Positions 1-8,397 of a DNA stretch of 64,000 bases are shown in pieces. The stretch is from Candidatus Halobonum tyrrellensis G22 (GTDB lineage: Archaea; Halobacteriota; Halobacteria; Halobacteriales; Haloferacaceae): positions 55,069 through 119,068 of the forward strand of contig NZ_ASGZ01000008.1 in assembly GCF_000495475.1 (NCBI RefSeq), read 5' to 3'. The position numbers and the translations under genes were made by a program. Position 1 is the stretch's first letter; each line of letters starts with the position of its first letter. The notes beneath the pieces were generated by a model. It saw only the letters and a list, made by a program, of their open reading frames with translations, made no database searches and was not told the DNA's origin.

Positions 1-648
1 TACCGCGACGACGACACGCGGCGGCTCGTCGCCATCGAGGGGTCGAACGACAACATCGACCGGTTCGTGACGGTGCTGTTCAAGGTGCTGCTCAACGGCA
101 CCACCGTCAGGCTCCACCACCCCGCGAAGGTCGGCGGCCGCGTCACCGACGCGACCACGTCGCAGGCGACGCTCTCGCTGTCGATGGGTTCGATCGCGTT
201 CGACCGCGACGACGAAACCGTCTCGGTCGACCTCGACGACGTCATCGCCGTCGAACGCGAGGAGCGCGACTTCGGCAACGGCGCGCGGCCGGTCGTCTCG
301 TTCCGCCACGTCGCCGACGGGCGCGCCGTCACCTCGGAGGTCGGGCTGCCCTCGGGGCGGAAGACCAACCTGCTCGGCCGGTACATCCGGCTGCGCTACG
401 CCGACGCCAAGGCGGAACTCGAGGAGTTCGACCCGAACGAGGCCGAACTGGAGGTGCTGGTCGCGCTCTACACCGCCGGGAGCGACGTGTCGCTGCCGGC
501 CGTCGTCGACATCGACCCTCAGCGGCTGACGATGCTGCTCAACGGGTTGGCCGACGAGGGCGTCGTCGTCGACACCGTCGACGGCACCGAACTCACCCCG
601 AAAGGGCGGATCGTCGTGGGTCAGCGGCTCGAATCCGTCAACACCTGA
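1..648 (+). CDS. CheF family taxis protein (5' truncated by window)
   Basis: The reading frame is open from base 1 (first codon Tyr), so the N-terminal part lies outside the window and the GTG at 67 is not the real start. The visible ~215 residues align by eye with the C-terminal two thirds of the CheF protein at 1404-2285: the same acidic strand pattern, then a winged-helix-like tail (LEVLVALYTAG here, REVLMALYSGV there, both ending in a short basic segment with KG or KP). CheF (Pfam CheF-arch) is known in Halobacterium to bind CheY, CheD and archaellum motor-complex proteins, linking the taxis system to the archaellum. Two CheF paralogues in one che region match the known haloarchaeal arrangement. 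A GNAT gene separates the two copies, which face each other. Family call is secure; which paralogue this is cannot be decided. Confidence 0.85.
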   Translation, partial: YRDDDTRRLVAIEGSNDNIDRFVTVLFKVLLNGTTVRLHHPAKVGGRVTDATTSQATLSLSMGSIAFDRDDETVSVDLDDVIAVEREERDFGNGARPVVSFRHVADGRAVTSEVGLPSGRKTNLLGRYIRLRYADAKAELEEFDPNEAELEVLVALYTAGSDVSLPAVVDIDPQRLTMLLNGLADEGVVVDTVDGTELTPKGRIVVGQRLESVNT

Positions 649-689
649 CGCGGCACGCGACTTTTCACGGCTCCGTCCGACGTGAGCGC

Positions 690-1289
690 GTGACACGCTC
701 CATCCGTCCAGTCGAATCCGGAGACGCCCCCGATATCGTCGACATCTACGCGCCGTTCGTGACCGACTCGTGGGTCTCGTTCGCGGAGACGCCGCCCGAT
801 GCCGCCGACGTTCGCGAGCGTATCGCCGAGACGACCGAGCGGTTCCCGTGGCCCGTCTGCGCGCGCGACGACGGGTCGGTCTGCGGGTACGCGTACGCGC
901 ACGTCTACCGCGGCCGGGGCGCGTACCGCTGGTCGGTCGAGAGTTCGGTCTACGTCGCCGAGGACGCCCGCCGCGCGGGCGTCGCCACGGCGCTGTACGA
1001 GTCGCTGTTCGCGCTGCTCCGCCTCCAGGGGTTCGTGAACGCCTACGCCGTGACCGCGCTCCCCAACCCCGCGAGCACGGGCTTTCACGACGCGATGGGG
1101 TTCGAGCCGGTGGGGACGCACGAGCGGGCGGGGTACAAACTCGGCGCGTGGCGCGACGTGCGGTGGTGGCACCGGTCGCTCGGCGACCACCCCGCCGACC
1201 CCGACCCGCCCGCCGACGCCGCGGCGCTCCGCGGCACCGACGAGTGGACCGCCGCGACGGCGACCGGCGAGGCGTCACTCGACGGGTAG
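690..1289 (+). CDS. GNAT family N-acetyltransferase, phosphinothricin acetyltransferase-like
   Basis: A 199-residue GNAT-fold acetyl-CoA-dependent N-acetyltransferase. It has the N-terminal I-R-P-V-E-S-G-D-A segment, an acetyl-CoA loop region around residues 85-100 (VAEDARRAGVAT), and the late motif NPASTGFHDAMGFEPVG typical of the Pat/YncA group that acetylates phosphinothricin, methionine sulfone or similar small amines. The true substrate in a halophile is unknown. The GTG start at 690 is preceded by an ACTTTT box about 30 bases upstream, which fits a leaderless transcript. The last ~35 residues are an acidic, Pro/Ala-rich extension beyond the usual family length of about 165-175. It sits between two CheF genes but has no evident taxis role and is probably a passenger. 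Confidence 0.85.
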   Translation: MTRSIRPVESGDAPDIVDIYAPFVTDSWVSFAETPPDAADVRERIAETTERFPWPVCARDDGSVCGYAYAHVYRGRGAYRWSVESSVYVAEDARRAGVATALYESLFALLRLQGFVNAYAVTALPNPASTGFHDAMGFEPVGTHERAGYKLGAWRDVRWWHRSLGDHPADPDPPADAAALRGTDEWTAATATGEASLDG

Positions 1290-1403
1290 TCGGCTCCCGT
1301 AGTTGCGGGGTAGTACCTACGTAGCGACCGGTCCGAGGCTACTCACTCCGAGAGCGGCGACCAGAGAACTCGCCGCACGGCCGGAGTGGCTGCTTCCGGC
1401 CGC

Positions 1404-2285
1404 TCACTGCTCGTTCATCGCTTCGCTCGCGATGTTGCGCCCGCGGGGTTTCAGGCTCACCTCGCGTCGCAGCCGCACCTCCTCGAGGACTTCGAGTTCG
1501 ACCAGCCGTTCGAACGTCTCCTCGACCCGGTCGACGTCCATCCCGAGGAAGTTGGGCACCTCGAACGACGAGACGCCCGAGTACAGCGCCATCAGCACCT
1601 CGCGTTCGGACTCCGAGAGATCGATCGACCCCTCGTTTTTCGACTGGCCCTGTTCGAGAAACGACTTCATCACCGCGACGTGCCACGGCTCCCCCGAGAG
1701 GTACGTCCGCACGCTCGTCCCCTCGTCGTCGGTGTGTTCAGCCTCGATGATCTGGCGCTTCTCGTCGAAGACGGTGCGCTCGGACTCCTCGATGGTGCCG
1801 ATGTCGTCGAGTTCCAACCGGACGAACCCGCCGCTCTGCTGGGCGACGCTGATCCCGTCGGCCTCTACCTTCAGCCGGGCCTTCTCCCACGAGGTGTCCT
1901 GGACGACGCCGCCCGCGACCGCAGGGTGACACGCGAACACCACCTGCCGGTCGAGGAAGGCGCTGTAGAGGTCGGTCCGGAACTCCTCGTGGTCCTCGGC
2001 GGCGACGAGGTAGACGTCCTCGCCGATCCGGAGGCTCACGTAGTTCGAGACGCGCTGGACCGACTGGTTCGTGTCGTACCGGCCGCCGAGCCCGTCCACC
2101 TTCGACAGCGGGATGGTCCGCTTGCCGTCGTTGCCGACGAACACCAGCCGCTTGTTCGAGAGGACGACCCGCCCGGCCGCCCACGAGACGTCGTTGAGCG
2201 AGCGGCCCCCCTTGACCGCCTGCGTGAACCGCCCGCGCGTGTCGGCCACCTTGTACTCGTCGCCGCCCGCGTCCTTTCCCTGCAT
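1404..2285 (-). CDS. CheF family taxis protein
   Basis: A 293-residue archaeal CheF protein, an adaptor between the chemotaxis response regulator and the archaellum switch. The N-terminal half (residues ~1-110) is a PH-like acidic beta domain with the segment RVVLSNKRLVFVGNDGKRTIPL, which reads like a GRAM/PH strand series. The second half repeats that fold type, and residues ~225-293 resemble a winged helix (SEREVLMALYSG). It is the last gene of a minus-strand block: its ATG directly abuts the stop codon of the HEAT-repeat gene with zero spacing, implying translational coupling in a cheB-cheA-cheR-HEAT-cheF transcript. It is the full-length paralogue of the protein cut by the left window edge. 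Confidence 0.88.
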   Translation of the reverse strand: MQGKDAGGDEYKVADTRGRFTQAVKGGRSLNDVSWAAGRVVLSNKRLVFVGNDGKRTIPLSKVDGLGGRYDTNQSVQRVSNYVSLRIGEDVYLVAAEDHEEFRTDLYSAFLDRQVVFACHPAVAGGVVQDTSWEKARLKVEADGISVAQQSGGFVRLELDDIGTIEESERTVFDEKRQIIEAEHTDDEGTSVRTYLSGEPWHVAVMKSFLEQGQSKNEGSIDLSESEREVLMALYSGVSSFEVPNFLGMDVDRVEETFERLVELEVLEEVRLRREVSLKPRGRNIASEAMNEQ

Positions 2286-3506
2286 CTACCGCACCCCCCC
2301 GAGCTTCGACAGCGCGGCGAACGCCCGCTTGCGCACCTGCTTGTCGGGGTCGCCGTCGGTGAGCCGGTCGAGCACCTCGCGGGCGCGGTCGCCGCCCACG
2401 TCGCCGAGCGCGTACGTCGCGCGGGCGCGCGAGTCGACCGGCGCGTCGTCGTCTCGCACGAGTTCGATCAGCGCCGACTCCACGTTGTGCCCCTCCAGCC
2501 CGGTGATGCTCGTCGCGGCGAACTGCGCGGTCATGCGGTCGTCGTCCGACAGCGCGCCGACGAGCGCGTCGACCGCCTCGTCGGGCGGGTGGTCGCTGGT
2601 CACGCGCCCGAGGAACCAGACGGCGTTGCGCCGCTGGCGCGACTGGTCCGCCTCCGCGAGAATCTCCACGAGCGGCCCGACGACCGTCGAGTCGTCGGCC
2701 TCGCGGAGTTCGGAGACGACCGCCTCCCGGACCGCGTGGCTCTGGTCGGTCGGCGCGTTCGCCAGCAGTTCGATGATCGAAAACACCGCGGCGCGCCGGA
2801 CCGTGTCGTGTTCGTCGCCGAGCGCGGCTGCGAGCCGCGGCACCGGCTCCGCGCTGTCGGCGTTGCCGAGCGCGCTCGCGGCCAGCCGGCGGATCGACGG
2901 GTTGTCGTCGTCGAGCAGGTCCACCAGCGCCGCGAGCGCGGCGTCGGTGGCGATGGTGCCGAGCGCGTCGGCCGCCGCGGTCTTGACCCCGCCGTGGTCG
3001 TCGGCCAACTGCGCCCGGAGCCGGCTGACCGGCCGCGGGTCGCCGATCCGGCCGAGCGCGTGACACGTCCGTTCGCGCACCCGCGGGTCGTCGTCCGAGA
3101 GCGTCTCGACCAGCGGGCCGACCGCCTCGGCGTCGCCGATCCCCCCGAGCGCGTTCGCGGCCGCCATCCGGAGTTCCGGCATCGACGCCGACAGCGCCTC
3201 CGTGAACGCCCCCACCGCGACCCACTCGGCGGCGTCGGGTTCGATATCGGTCTCGGCGGCGAGCAGGCGTTCGAGCGCGTCCGGCCCGATTTCGTCCAGC
3301 CCGTCGATCGCCGCCGCGCGGACGCCCTCGTCGTCGTCCTCGGTCGCGAGCGCCACGAGCGTCTCGACCACCGCCTCGTCGTCCGGGTCGGCCACCTGGC
3401 CGACGACTTTCGCCGCCCGACCGCGGACCGCGGGGCTCTCGCTCTCGCGCGCGCGTGCGAGGAGTTCGTCCGTCTCGTTGTTTCGTGCGAGCGTGTACAG
3501 CGACAT
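2286..3506 (-). CDS. HEAT-repeat protein of the chemotaxis cluster
   Basis: A 406-residue protein made almost entirely of alpha-helical HEAT_PBS repeats. About a dozen ~31-residue units share the pattern A-L-x-x-I-G-D-x-x-A-x-x-x-L-x-x-x-L-x-D-D-D, for example around residues 100-200. Such repeats form a curved scaffold for protein binding; no catalytic residues are seen. I chose the ATG giving MSLYTLARNN because the repeats begin soon after it and upstream sequence in this frame is non-protein-like and overlaps cheR. It sits 11 bases after the cheR stop and abuts the cheF start. A HEAT_PBS protein next to CheF was reported in Halobacterium (OE2401F with OE2402F/OE2404R) as binding CheF-type proteins, so a role in the CheF-archaellum interface is likely by context. 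Confidence 0.85.
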   Translation of the reverse strand: MSLYTLARNNETDELLARARESESPAVRGRAAKVVGQVADPDDEAVVETLVALATEDDDEGVRAAAIDGLDEIGPDALERLLAAETDIEPDAAEWVAVGAFTEALSASMPELRMAAANALGGIGDAEAVGPLVETLSDDDPRVRERTCHALGRIGDPRPVSRLRAQLADDHGGVKTAAADALGTIATDAALAALVDLLDDDNPSIRRLAASALGNADSAEPVPRLAAALGDEHDTVRRAAVFSIIELLANAPTDQSHAVREAVVSELREADDSTVVGPLVEILAEADQSRQRRNAVWFLGRVTSDHPPDEAVDALVGALSDDDRMTAQFAATSITGLEGHNVESALIELVRDDDAPVDSRARATYALGDVGGDRAREVLDRLTDGDPDKQVRKRAFAALSKLGGVR

Positions 3507-3517
3507 CGTCCTCCCCT

Positions 3518-4342
3518 CTAGTCCGCCCCGACGTAGCGGTAGATCCGGCTGCGTTTGGCCACCGGTTCGAACGCGCCCCGACAGCCCGGCGGAACGGTCT
3601 CGGTCTTCCCGACGACGAGGTAGCCACCCTCCCCGAGTGACGCGGTCAGCGTCTCGAACAGCGGCTCCTTGTACGCGCCGTCGATGTAGATGAGGAGGTT
3701 CCGACAGAACAGCAGGTCGACGTCCGACTTGGGTCCGTCGCGGATCAGGTCGTGCGTCTCGAACGTGACCCGCTGCTTGATCCGGTCGCGGACGCGGAAC
3801 CGGGTGCCGTCCTCCTCGACGTACGGCTCGTACTCCGAGAGCGGGCCGAGTTCCGCGCCGATGTCGGTCGTCCGGGTCGTCTCGTAGACGCCCGCCCGCG
3901 CCGCCGCGATGGCGGGTTCGCTGATGTCCGTCGCCAGGATGTCGACCCGGCGCTCGGTCACCTCGTCGTCGTCGGCCGCGAGCATCGCCAGCGAGTACGG
4001 CTCCCGGCCGTCCGAGCAGGGGGCGCTCCACGCGTTGACCCGGCGGCGCTCGGTCGACAGTTCCCGCAACACCGGCCGGAGGTCCGCCCACATGTCGGGG
4101 TCGCGGAAGAAGCCGGTGACGTTGACCGTGAGCGCGTCCAACAGCGCCTCGCGCTCGTCGTCGTCGTCGCGGAGCACCCCGAGGTACTCGTCGTGGTCGG
4201 CCGCGTCCCGGCGCTGCATCCGCGCGGCGATCCGCCGTCCGAGGTACGCCTCGTTGTAGTAGCCCGGCTCGAACGGCACCGCGTCCTCGACGAACGCGAT
4301 GACCCGTTCGAGCCCGTCGTCGCCGGCGCGGCTCCGGCTCAT
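3518..4342 (-). CDS. cheR: Chemotaxis protein methyltransferase CheR
   Basis: A 274-residue SAM-dependent methyltransferase that methylates glutamates on transducer (Htr) proteins for adaptation. Residues ~1-75 form the small helical N-domain. The signature NVTGFFRDPDMW lies near residues 67-80. The SAM-binding region reads W-S-A-P-C-S-D-G-R-E-P-Y-S where CheR proteins usually have CSTGEEPYS, so the loop is slightly variant but keeps C-S-x-G-x-E-P-Y-S. Later come ATDISE, which contacts SAM, and LLFCRNLLIYI, the late CheR motif. Length is normal for the family. Its ATG overlaps the cheA stop by four bases (ATGA), so it is translated together with cheA. Confidence 0.95.
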   Translation of the reverse strand: MSRSRAGDDGLERVIAFVEDAVPFEPGYYNEAYLGRRIAARMQRRDAADHDEYLGVLRDDDDEREALLDALTVNVTGFFRDPDMWADLRPVLRELSTERRRVNAWSAPCSDGREPYSLAMLAADDDEVTERRVDILATDISEPAIAAARAGVYETTRTTDIGAELGPLSEYEPYVEEDGTRFRVRDRIKQRVTFETHDLIRDGPKSDVDLLFCRNLLIYIDGAYKEPLFETLTASLGEGGYLVVGKTETVPPGCRGAFEPVAKRSRIYRYVGAD

Positions 4343-6621
4343 CGGCGCCCCCCGAGCGTCTCCACGTCGAGGATCGACACCACGTCGCCGTCGCCGAGCA
4401 CCGCCGTCCCCGAGAGGCCGGGCGTCCCCGAGAGCACACCCTCCAGCGGCTTCACCACGACCTCCTCCTGGTGGAGCACCTCGTCGCAGTGGAGCGCGAC
4501 CGAGCGCTTCGTCTCGTGGATCCGCAGCAGCATCCCCGGCCCGCCGGTTCCGCGACCGGCCGTCTCGTCGCCGCCGGCCGTCTCACCGCTGGCGGCCGTT
4601 CCGTCGCCGTCAGCCGTCTCACCGCTGGCGGCCGTTCCGTCGCCGTCAGCCGTTTCCCCCCCGTCGGACAGGGCGGGCGTCGAGACGCCGCCGCGGTCGT
4701 GGAGCACCGACGAGAGGCGGACGACCGGGTAGATGTCGTCGTCGTGCCGCACCACCTCGTCGCCGTGGACGGTGTCGACGGCGTCCGCCCGGGACACCTC
4801 CGCGATGTTCTTGATCGGGACGCCGTACTCGACGCCGTCGACGCGGACGAACATCACCCGGACGATGGCCACGGTGACGGGCAGTCGGATCTCGAAGCGC
4901 GTCCCCTCGCCGGGTGTGGAGTCGAGCGTGACCGTCCCGTCGAGTTCCTTCACCGTCGTCCGCACCACGTCCATCCCGACGCCGCGACCCGAGACGTCGG
5001 TCACCTCGTCGTTGGTCGAGAAGCCGGGGTGGAACACGAGTTCGCGCGCCTCGGCGTCGGTCATCGCCTCCACCTCCGCGGGCGTCTTGGCGCCCTTCTC
5101 GACCGCCTTCTCGCGGATAGCGTCGGCGTCGATGCCGCCGCCGTCGTCCTCGACGACGATGGTGACGTGGTCGCGCTCGCGGGTCGCGCGGAGTTCGATC
5201 GACCCCTCGGGCGGCTTGCCCGCCGCCTCGCGCTCCTCGGCCGACTCGATGCCGTGGTCGACCGCGTTCCGCAGGATGTGCACCAGCGGGTCGCGGATCT
5301 CCGTGAGGATCGTCCGGTCGAGTTCGATGTCGCGGCCGTCGATGTCGAACGACACCGACTTCCCCTGCTCGCGGGAGAGGTCACGCACCAGCCGCGGGAA
5401 CGTGTCCACGACCGCCGACAGCGGGATCAGCCGCATGTCCATCACCGTGTTCTGGAGGTTCGACGATATCTTGTCGAGTTCGTCGAGGTTGCCCGAGTCG
5501 ACGTCGGCCTCCTCCATCTCCCGGCGGAGTTTGATCCGGCTGGTCACCAACTGCTCGACCAGCCCGTACAGGTCGTCGAGCCGTTCGACGTCGACCCGGA
5601 TCGACGAGATGGTGTCCGACGACGACCCCGAGTTGGACCCGGAGTCGGATGCCGACGCCGCGTCGTCGTCCCCGGTCTCCGTCTCGTCGCCCGCGTCGTC
5701 GCCCGCGTTGGCACCCCCCTCGTCGCCCGCGTCTGTCGCGTCGTTCGCCTCGACCGCGTCGTCGCCGTCCGCGCCCGCCGCGTCGCCGGGCGCGGGGTCG
5801 ACCGCCCGCACCTCGACCGAGTCGGTCTGTCTGACCGCGTCGAGACCCGCCGCCACCGCCTCGCCCGACTCGGCGACGACGTAGCAGTCGAACGAGCCGT
5901 CGAACGCGCCGTCCTCGACCGCCTCCCGGTCGGGGTCGGTCGCGACCCCCGCGAACGCATCGTCGGCCGCGTCGAGCACGAAGATGGCGTCGACGCCCGG
6001 CATCTCCGTCTCCGCGAGCGTCACCGTCGCGCGGTAGACGCCCTCGCTCTCGCCCGGCGTCAGGCCGTGGTCGAAGCCGTCGGCGGCCGGCGCGTCCGTC
6101 GCCGCCGCGTCGTCGGCGTCGTCGGCGTCGTCCGAGTCGGTGTCCGTGTCGTCGGCGTCCGTGTCGTCGGCGTCGTCCGCACCGGCAGCCCCGCCGTCGT
6201 CGGCGTCGGCGGTGACGCCGGCCACCTCCTCGGCCGACACCGACCCGCTCTCGGCGAGCGACCGGAGCGCGTCGGCCAACTCGCCCGTCTCGACGGTCGC
6301 CTCGCCCGTGTCGTCGATCTGGCCGAGCATCTCGTCGAGGCTGTCGACCGCCTCGAACAGCAGGTCCATCAGGTCGCCCGACACCGCGATGTCGCCGTCG
6401 CGCACCTCGTCGAGCAGGTCCTCCATCGCGTGCGCCAGCCCGGAGAACTCGCCGAACCCCATCGCGGCGGCGTTCCCCTTCAGGGTGTGGGCGGTCCGAA
6501 ACACGCTGTCCATCGCCGCCCCGTCGTCGGGGTCGGATTCGAGCGCCAGCAGCGCGTTGTTGAGGTCGGTGATCCCCTCCTCGCTCTCGCGGACGAACGC
6601 GCGGACGTGCGCGTCGGACAT
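4339..6621 (-). CDS. cheA: Chemotaxis histidine kinase CheA
   Basis: A 760-residue CheA, the kinase that reads transducer state and phosphorylates CheY and CheB. Order of domains: P1 Hpt (1-~105) with phospho-acceptor His45 in TAHTLKGN; an acidic low-complexity linker of TDADD-type repeats; a P2-like response-regulator binding domain (~185-275); a second acidic linker; P3 dimerisation helices (RLDDLYGLVEQLV); P4 ATPase with N box ILRNAVDHGIE, DDGGGID and GRGVGMDVV; and P5, the CheW-like domain, to the end. I chose the ATG giving MSDAHVRAFV because Hpt begins there. It overlaps the cheB stop (TGATG). Longer than bacterial CheA (~650) mainly because of acidic linkers and a 36-base tandem duplication inside P5. 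Confidence 0.96.
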   Translation of the reverse strand: MSDAHVRAFVRESEEGITDLNNALLALESDPDDGAAMDSVFRTAHTLKGNAAAMGFGEFSGLAHAMEDLLDEVRDGDIAVSGDLMDLLFEAVDSLDEMLGQIDDTGEATVETGELADALRSLAESGSVSAEEVAGVTADADDGGAAGADDADDTDADDTDTDSDDADDADDAAATDAPAADGFDHGLTPGESEGVYRATVTLAETEMPGVDAIFVLDAADDAFAGVATDPDREAVEDGAFDGSFDCYVVAESGEAVAAGLDAVRQTDSVEVRAVDPAPGDAAGADGDDAVEANDATDAGDEGGANAGDDAGDETETGDDDAASASDSGSNSGSSSDTISSIRVDVERLDDLYGLVEQLVTSRIKLRREMEEADVDSGNLDELDKISSNLQNTVMDMRLIPLSAVVDTFPRLVRDLSREQGKSVSFDIDGRDIELDRTILTEIRDPLVHILRNAVDHGIESAEEREAAGKPPEGSIELRATRERDHVTIVVEDDGGGIDADAIREKAVEKGAKTPAEVEAMTDAEARELVFHPGFSTNDEVTDVSGRGVGMDVVRTTVKELDGTVTLDSTPGEGTRFEIRLPVTVAIVRVMFVRVDGVEYGVPIKNIAEVSRADAVDTVHGDEVVRHDDDIYPVVRLSSVLHDRGGVSTPALSDGGETADGDGTAASGETADGDGTAASGETAGGDETAGRGTGGPGMLLRIHETKRSVALHCDEVLHQEEVVVKPLEGVLSGTPGLSGTAVLGDGDVVSILDVETLGGRR
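4577..4648. repeat. 36-bp perfect tandem duplication inside cheA
   Basis: Two identical 36-base units (4577-4612 and 4613-4648), followed by a partial, diverged third at about 4649. Read in the cheA frame each unit encodes GETADGDGTAAS. The repeat lies at about residues 658-682, in an acidic insertion of the P5 (CheW-like) domain. The length is a multiple of three, so copy-number change keeps the frame. Confidence 0.9.
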
Positions 6622-7727
6622 CACGGGGCCCCCCGGACGATGCCGCCGGCGACGTCCGCCAACGGGAGCACCGCGCCGACGCGGCCCGTCGCGGCCGCGC
6701 GCTTGGGCATCCCGTACACCACGGACGTCTCCTCGTCCTGTGCGACGACGAACCCGCCGGCGTCGGCGATGGCGTTGACGCCGTCGGAGCCGTCGTCGCC
6801 CATTCCGGTCAGCACCACGCCGACCAGCGGGTCGTCGACCTCGCGGGCGGCCGACTCCATCGTCACGTTGACCGACGGGCGGACGTTCTGTCCGCGGTCC
6901 TCGTCGACGAGTCGGACCCGGAGCCGACCGTCCCGGTAGTTCGACACCTCCATGTGGAGCCCGCCGCGGGCGACGAGCACCTCGCCGCGGCCGACCCGAG
7001 CGCCGTCGGTCGCCTCGCGCACGTCGAGTCCGCAGGCGGCGTCGAGGCGGGCGGCGAACCGGCCCGTGAACGCCTCGGGCATGTGCTGGACCACCAGCAC
7101 CCGGATGTCGGCGTCGGGCGGCAGGTCGCACAGCACCCGCTCGACCGCGTCGGGACCGCCGGTCGACGACCCGATGACGACCGTCGTGTTGGGCGCGACG
7201 TCGGCCGCCGTCGACGCCGACCCAGCGGCCACCTCGGCGGGCCGCTCGCCGGCCCCCGAGAGGTCCGCGCCCGCGACCGACCGGACCGTCTCCACCAACT
7301 GCGATTCGAGCCGCGAGACGCCCATCGACACCTCGCCGCCGGGTTTCGCGAAGAAGTCGACCGCGCCCGCGTCGAGCGCCGCGAACGTCTCCTCGGCGCC
7401 CTCGTCGGTGTACGCCGACAGCATGAGTACCGGCGTCGGTCGCTCGGCCATCAGCCGCTCGACCGCCTCGATGCCGTTCATCCGCGGCATCTCCACGTCC
7501 ATCGTCACGACGTCGGGGTCCGTCTCGGCGACGACCCGCACCGCCTCCTCGCCGTCGGCGGCCTCGGCGACCACCTCGACCCCGCCGGATTCGAGGATGT
7601 CGGTGATGAGTCCGCGCATGAACCGCGAGTCGTCCACGACGACCGTCCGTGGTCCGCCGTGCACGCTCACGTCCGCCCCCCGACGCCCGGCCCCGTGGCG
7701 TGTCTGGTCATGGACGCTCGTATCCAC
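6621..7727 (-). CDS. cheB: Chemotaxis response regulator protein-glutamate methylesterase CheB
   Basis: A 368-residue protein that removes methyl groups from (and can deamidate) transducers. The receiver domain covers about residues 28-145, with VVDDSRFMR and phospho-acceptor Asp77 in MDVEMPRMNG, followed by KP in FFAKPGG. The esterase domain follows, with catalytic Ser in GSSTGGP, His in VVQHMPEAFTGRF and Asp in LTGMGDDGSDG. The given ATG adds ~20 residues before the receiver; an in-frame GTG giving VSVHGGPRTVVVDDS, preceded by a G-rich stretch, is a credible alternative start. First gene of the minus-strand che block, divergent from cheW with ~85 bases between them, where both promoters must lie. 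Confidence 0.95.
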   Translation of the reverse strand: MDTSVHDQTRHGAGRRGADVSVHGGPRTVVVDDSRFMRGLITDILESGGVEVVAEAADGEEAVRVVAETDPDVVTMDVEMPRMNGIEAVERLMAERPTPVLMLSAYTDEGAEETFAALDAGAVDFFAKPGGEVSMGVSRLESQLVETVRSVAGADLSGAGERPAEVAAGSASTAADVAPNTTVVIGSSTGGPDAVERVLCDLPPDADIRVLVVQHMPEAFTGRFAARLDAACGLDVREATDGARVGRGEVLVARGGLHMEVSNYRDGRLRVRLVDEDRGQNVRPSVNVTMESAAREVDDPLVGVVLTGMGDDGSDGVNAIADAGGFVVAQDEETSVVYGMPKRAAATGRVGAVLPLADVAGGIVRGAP

Positions 7728-7812
7728 AGACGGCTAATCAAGCCACGGTCCCGAATATCGGCGGTGATATCACGAGGCGCACGATTAAGGAGGGGGACGG
7801 TCGCCTACGTGT

Positions 7813-8271
7813 ATGGCGAGCAGTCAAAGTCACGGCGGACCCGCGGCCGAGGCGGCCGACGCCGACGAGTTGACACAGGTGCTGGAGTTCGGACTCGGCG
7901 AGGAGACGTACTGTCTCGACATCGCCTACATCGACGAGATCGTCGACGCGACCGACCTGACGGCGATCCCGAACTCGCCGCGGCACGTCGAGGGCGTGAT
8001 GGACCTCCGGGGGAAGACGACCACGATCATCGACCCGAAGGTGTTCCTCGGCGTGGCCGAACAGGGCGCGCGCGAACGGATCATCGTCTTCGACCCCGCC
8101 GAGACGGGCGACGGCGGCACCGTCGGCTGGGTCGTCGACGAGGTGTTCCAGGTCCGCGACGTCACCCCCGACCAGGTGGACGACACCACGGTCAACGCCG
8201 ACGAGTCCATCCGCGGCATCGTCAAGGACGACGACCGGTTCGTCGTCTGGGTCGAACCGCGGACCGAGTGA
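7813..8271 (+). CDS. cheW: Chemotaxis coupling protein CheW
   Basis: A 152-residue CheW scaffold that docks CheA onto transducers in the inner-membrane arrays. The CheW SH3-like fold is seen from about residue 20 to the end: LEFGLGEETYCLDI, YIDEIV, VEGVMDLRGKTTTIIDPK and IRGIVKDDDRFVVWV, all standard core segments. The first ~18 residues are a polar, poorly conserved tail. A GATTAAGGAGGGGG stretch lies 15-30 bases upstream and could supply either a TATA-like element or a Shine-Dalgarno-like site. It is divergent from cheB-cheA and is followed by a strong hairpin, suggesting a single-gene transcript. Confidence 0.95.
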   Translation: MASSQSHGGPAAEAADADELTQVLEFGLGEETYCLDIAYIDEIVDATDLTAIPNSPRHVEGVMDLRGKTTTIIDPKVFLGVAEQGARERIIVFDPAETGDGGTVGWVVDEVFQVRDVTPDQVDDTTVNADESIRGIVKDDDRFVVWVEPRTE

Positions 8272-8276
8272 GCGAC

Positions 8277-8302
8277 CGCCCGCCGCGCCCGCGCGGCGGG
8301 CG
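8277..8302 (+). terminator. Strong GC hairpin after cheW
   Basis: A near-perfect inverted repeat begins six bases after the cheW stop: a 12-base arm CGCCCGCCGCGC, two bases, and the exact complementary arm. No T-run follows directly. It marks the end of the cheW transcript or stabilises its 3' end. Confidence 0.5.
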
Positions 8303-8397
8303 AGTCATCGTCGGGTCGCCGACGAGCCAACCGCTAAAATATCCAATCTGATACGTAGGCACGAACCGTTATACGACGGTCGTGGCTGGGGACACCC

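Noticed and set aside
4471..6939. 822-codon plus-strand frame opposite cheA
   Set aside because: Antisense shadow; rich in Val, Arg, Asp and His with no domain, while cheA on the other strand has all its motifs.
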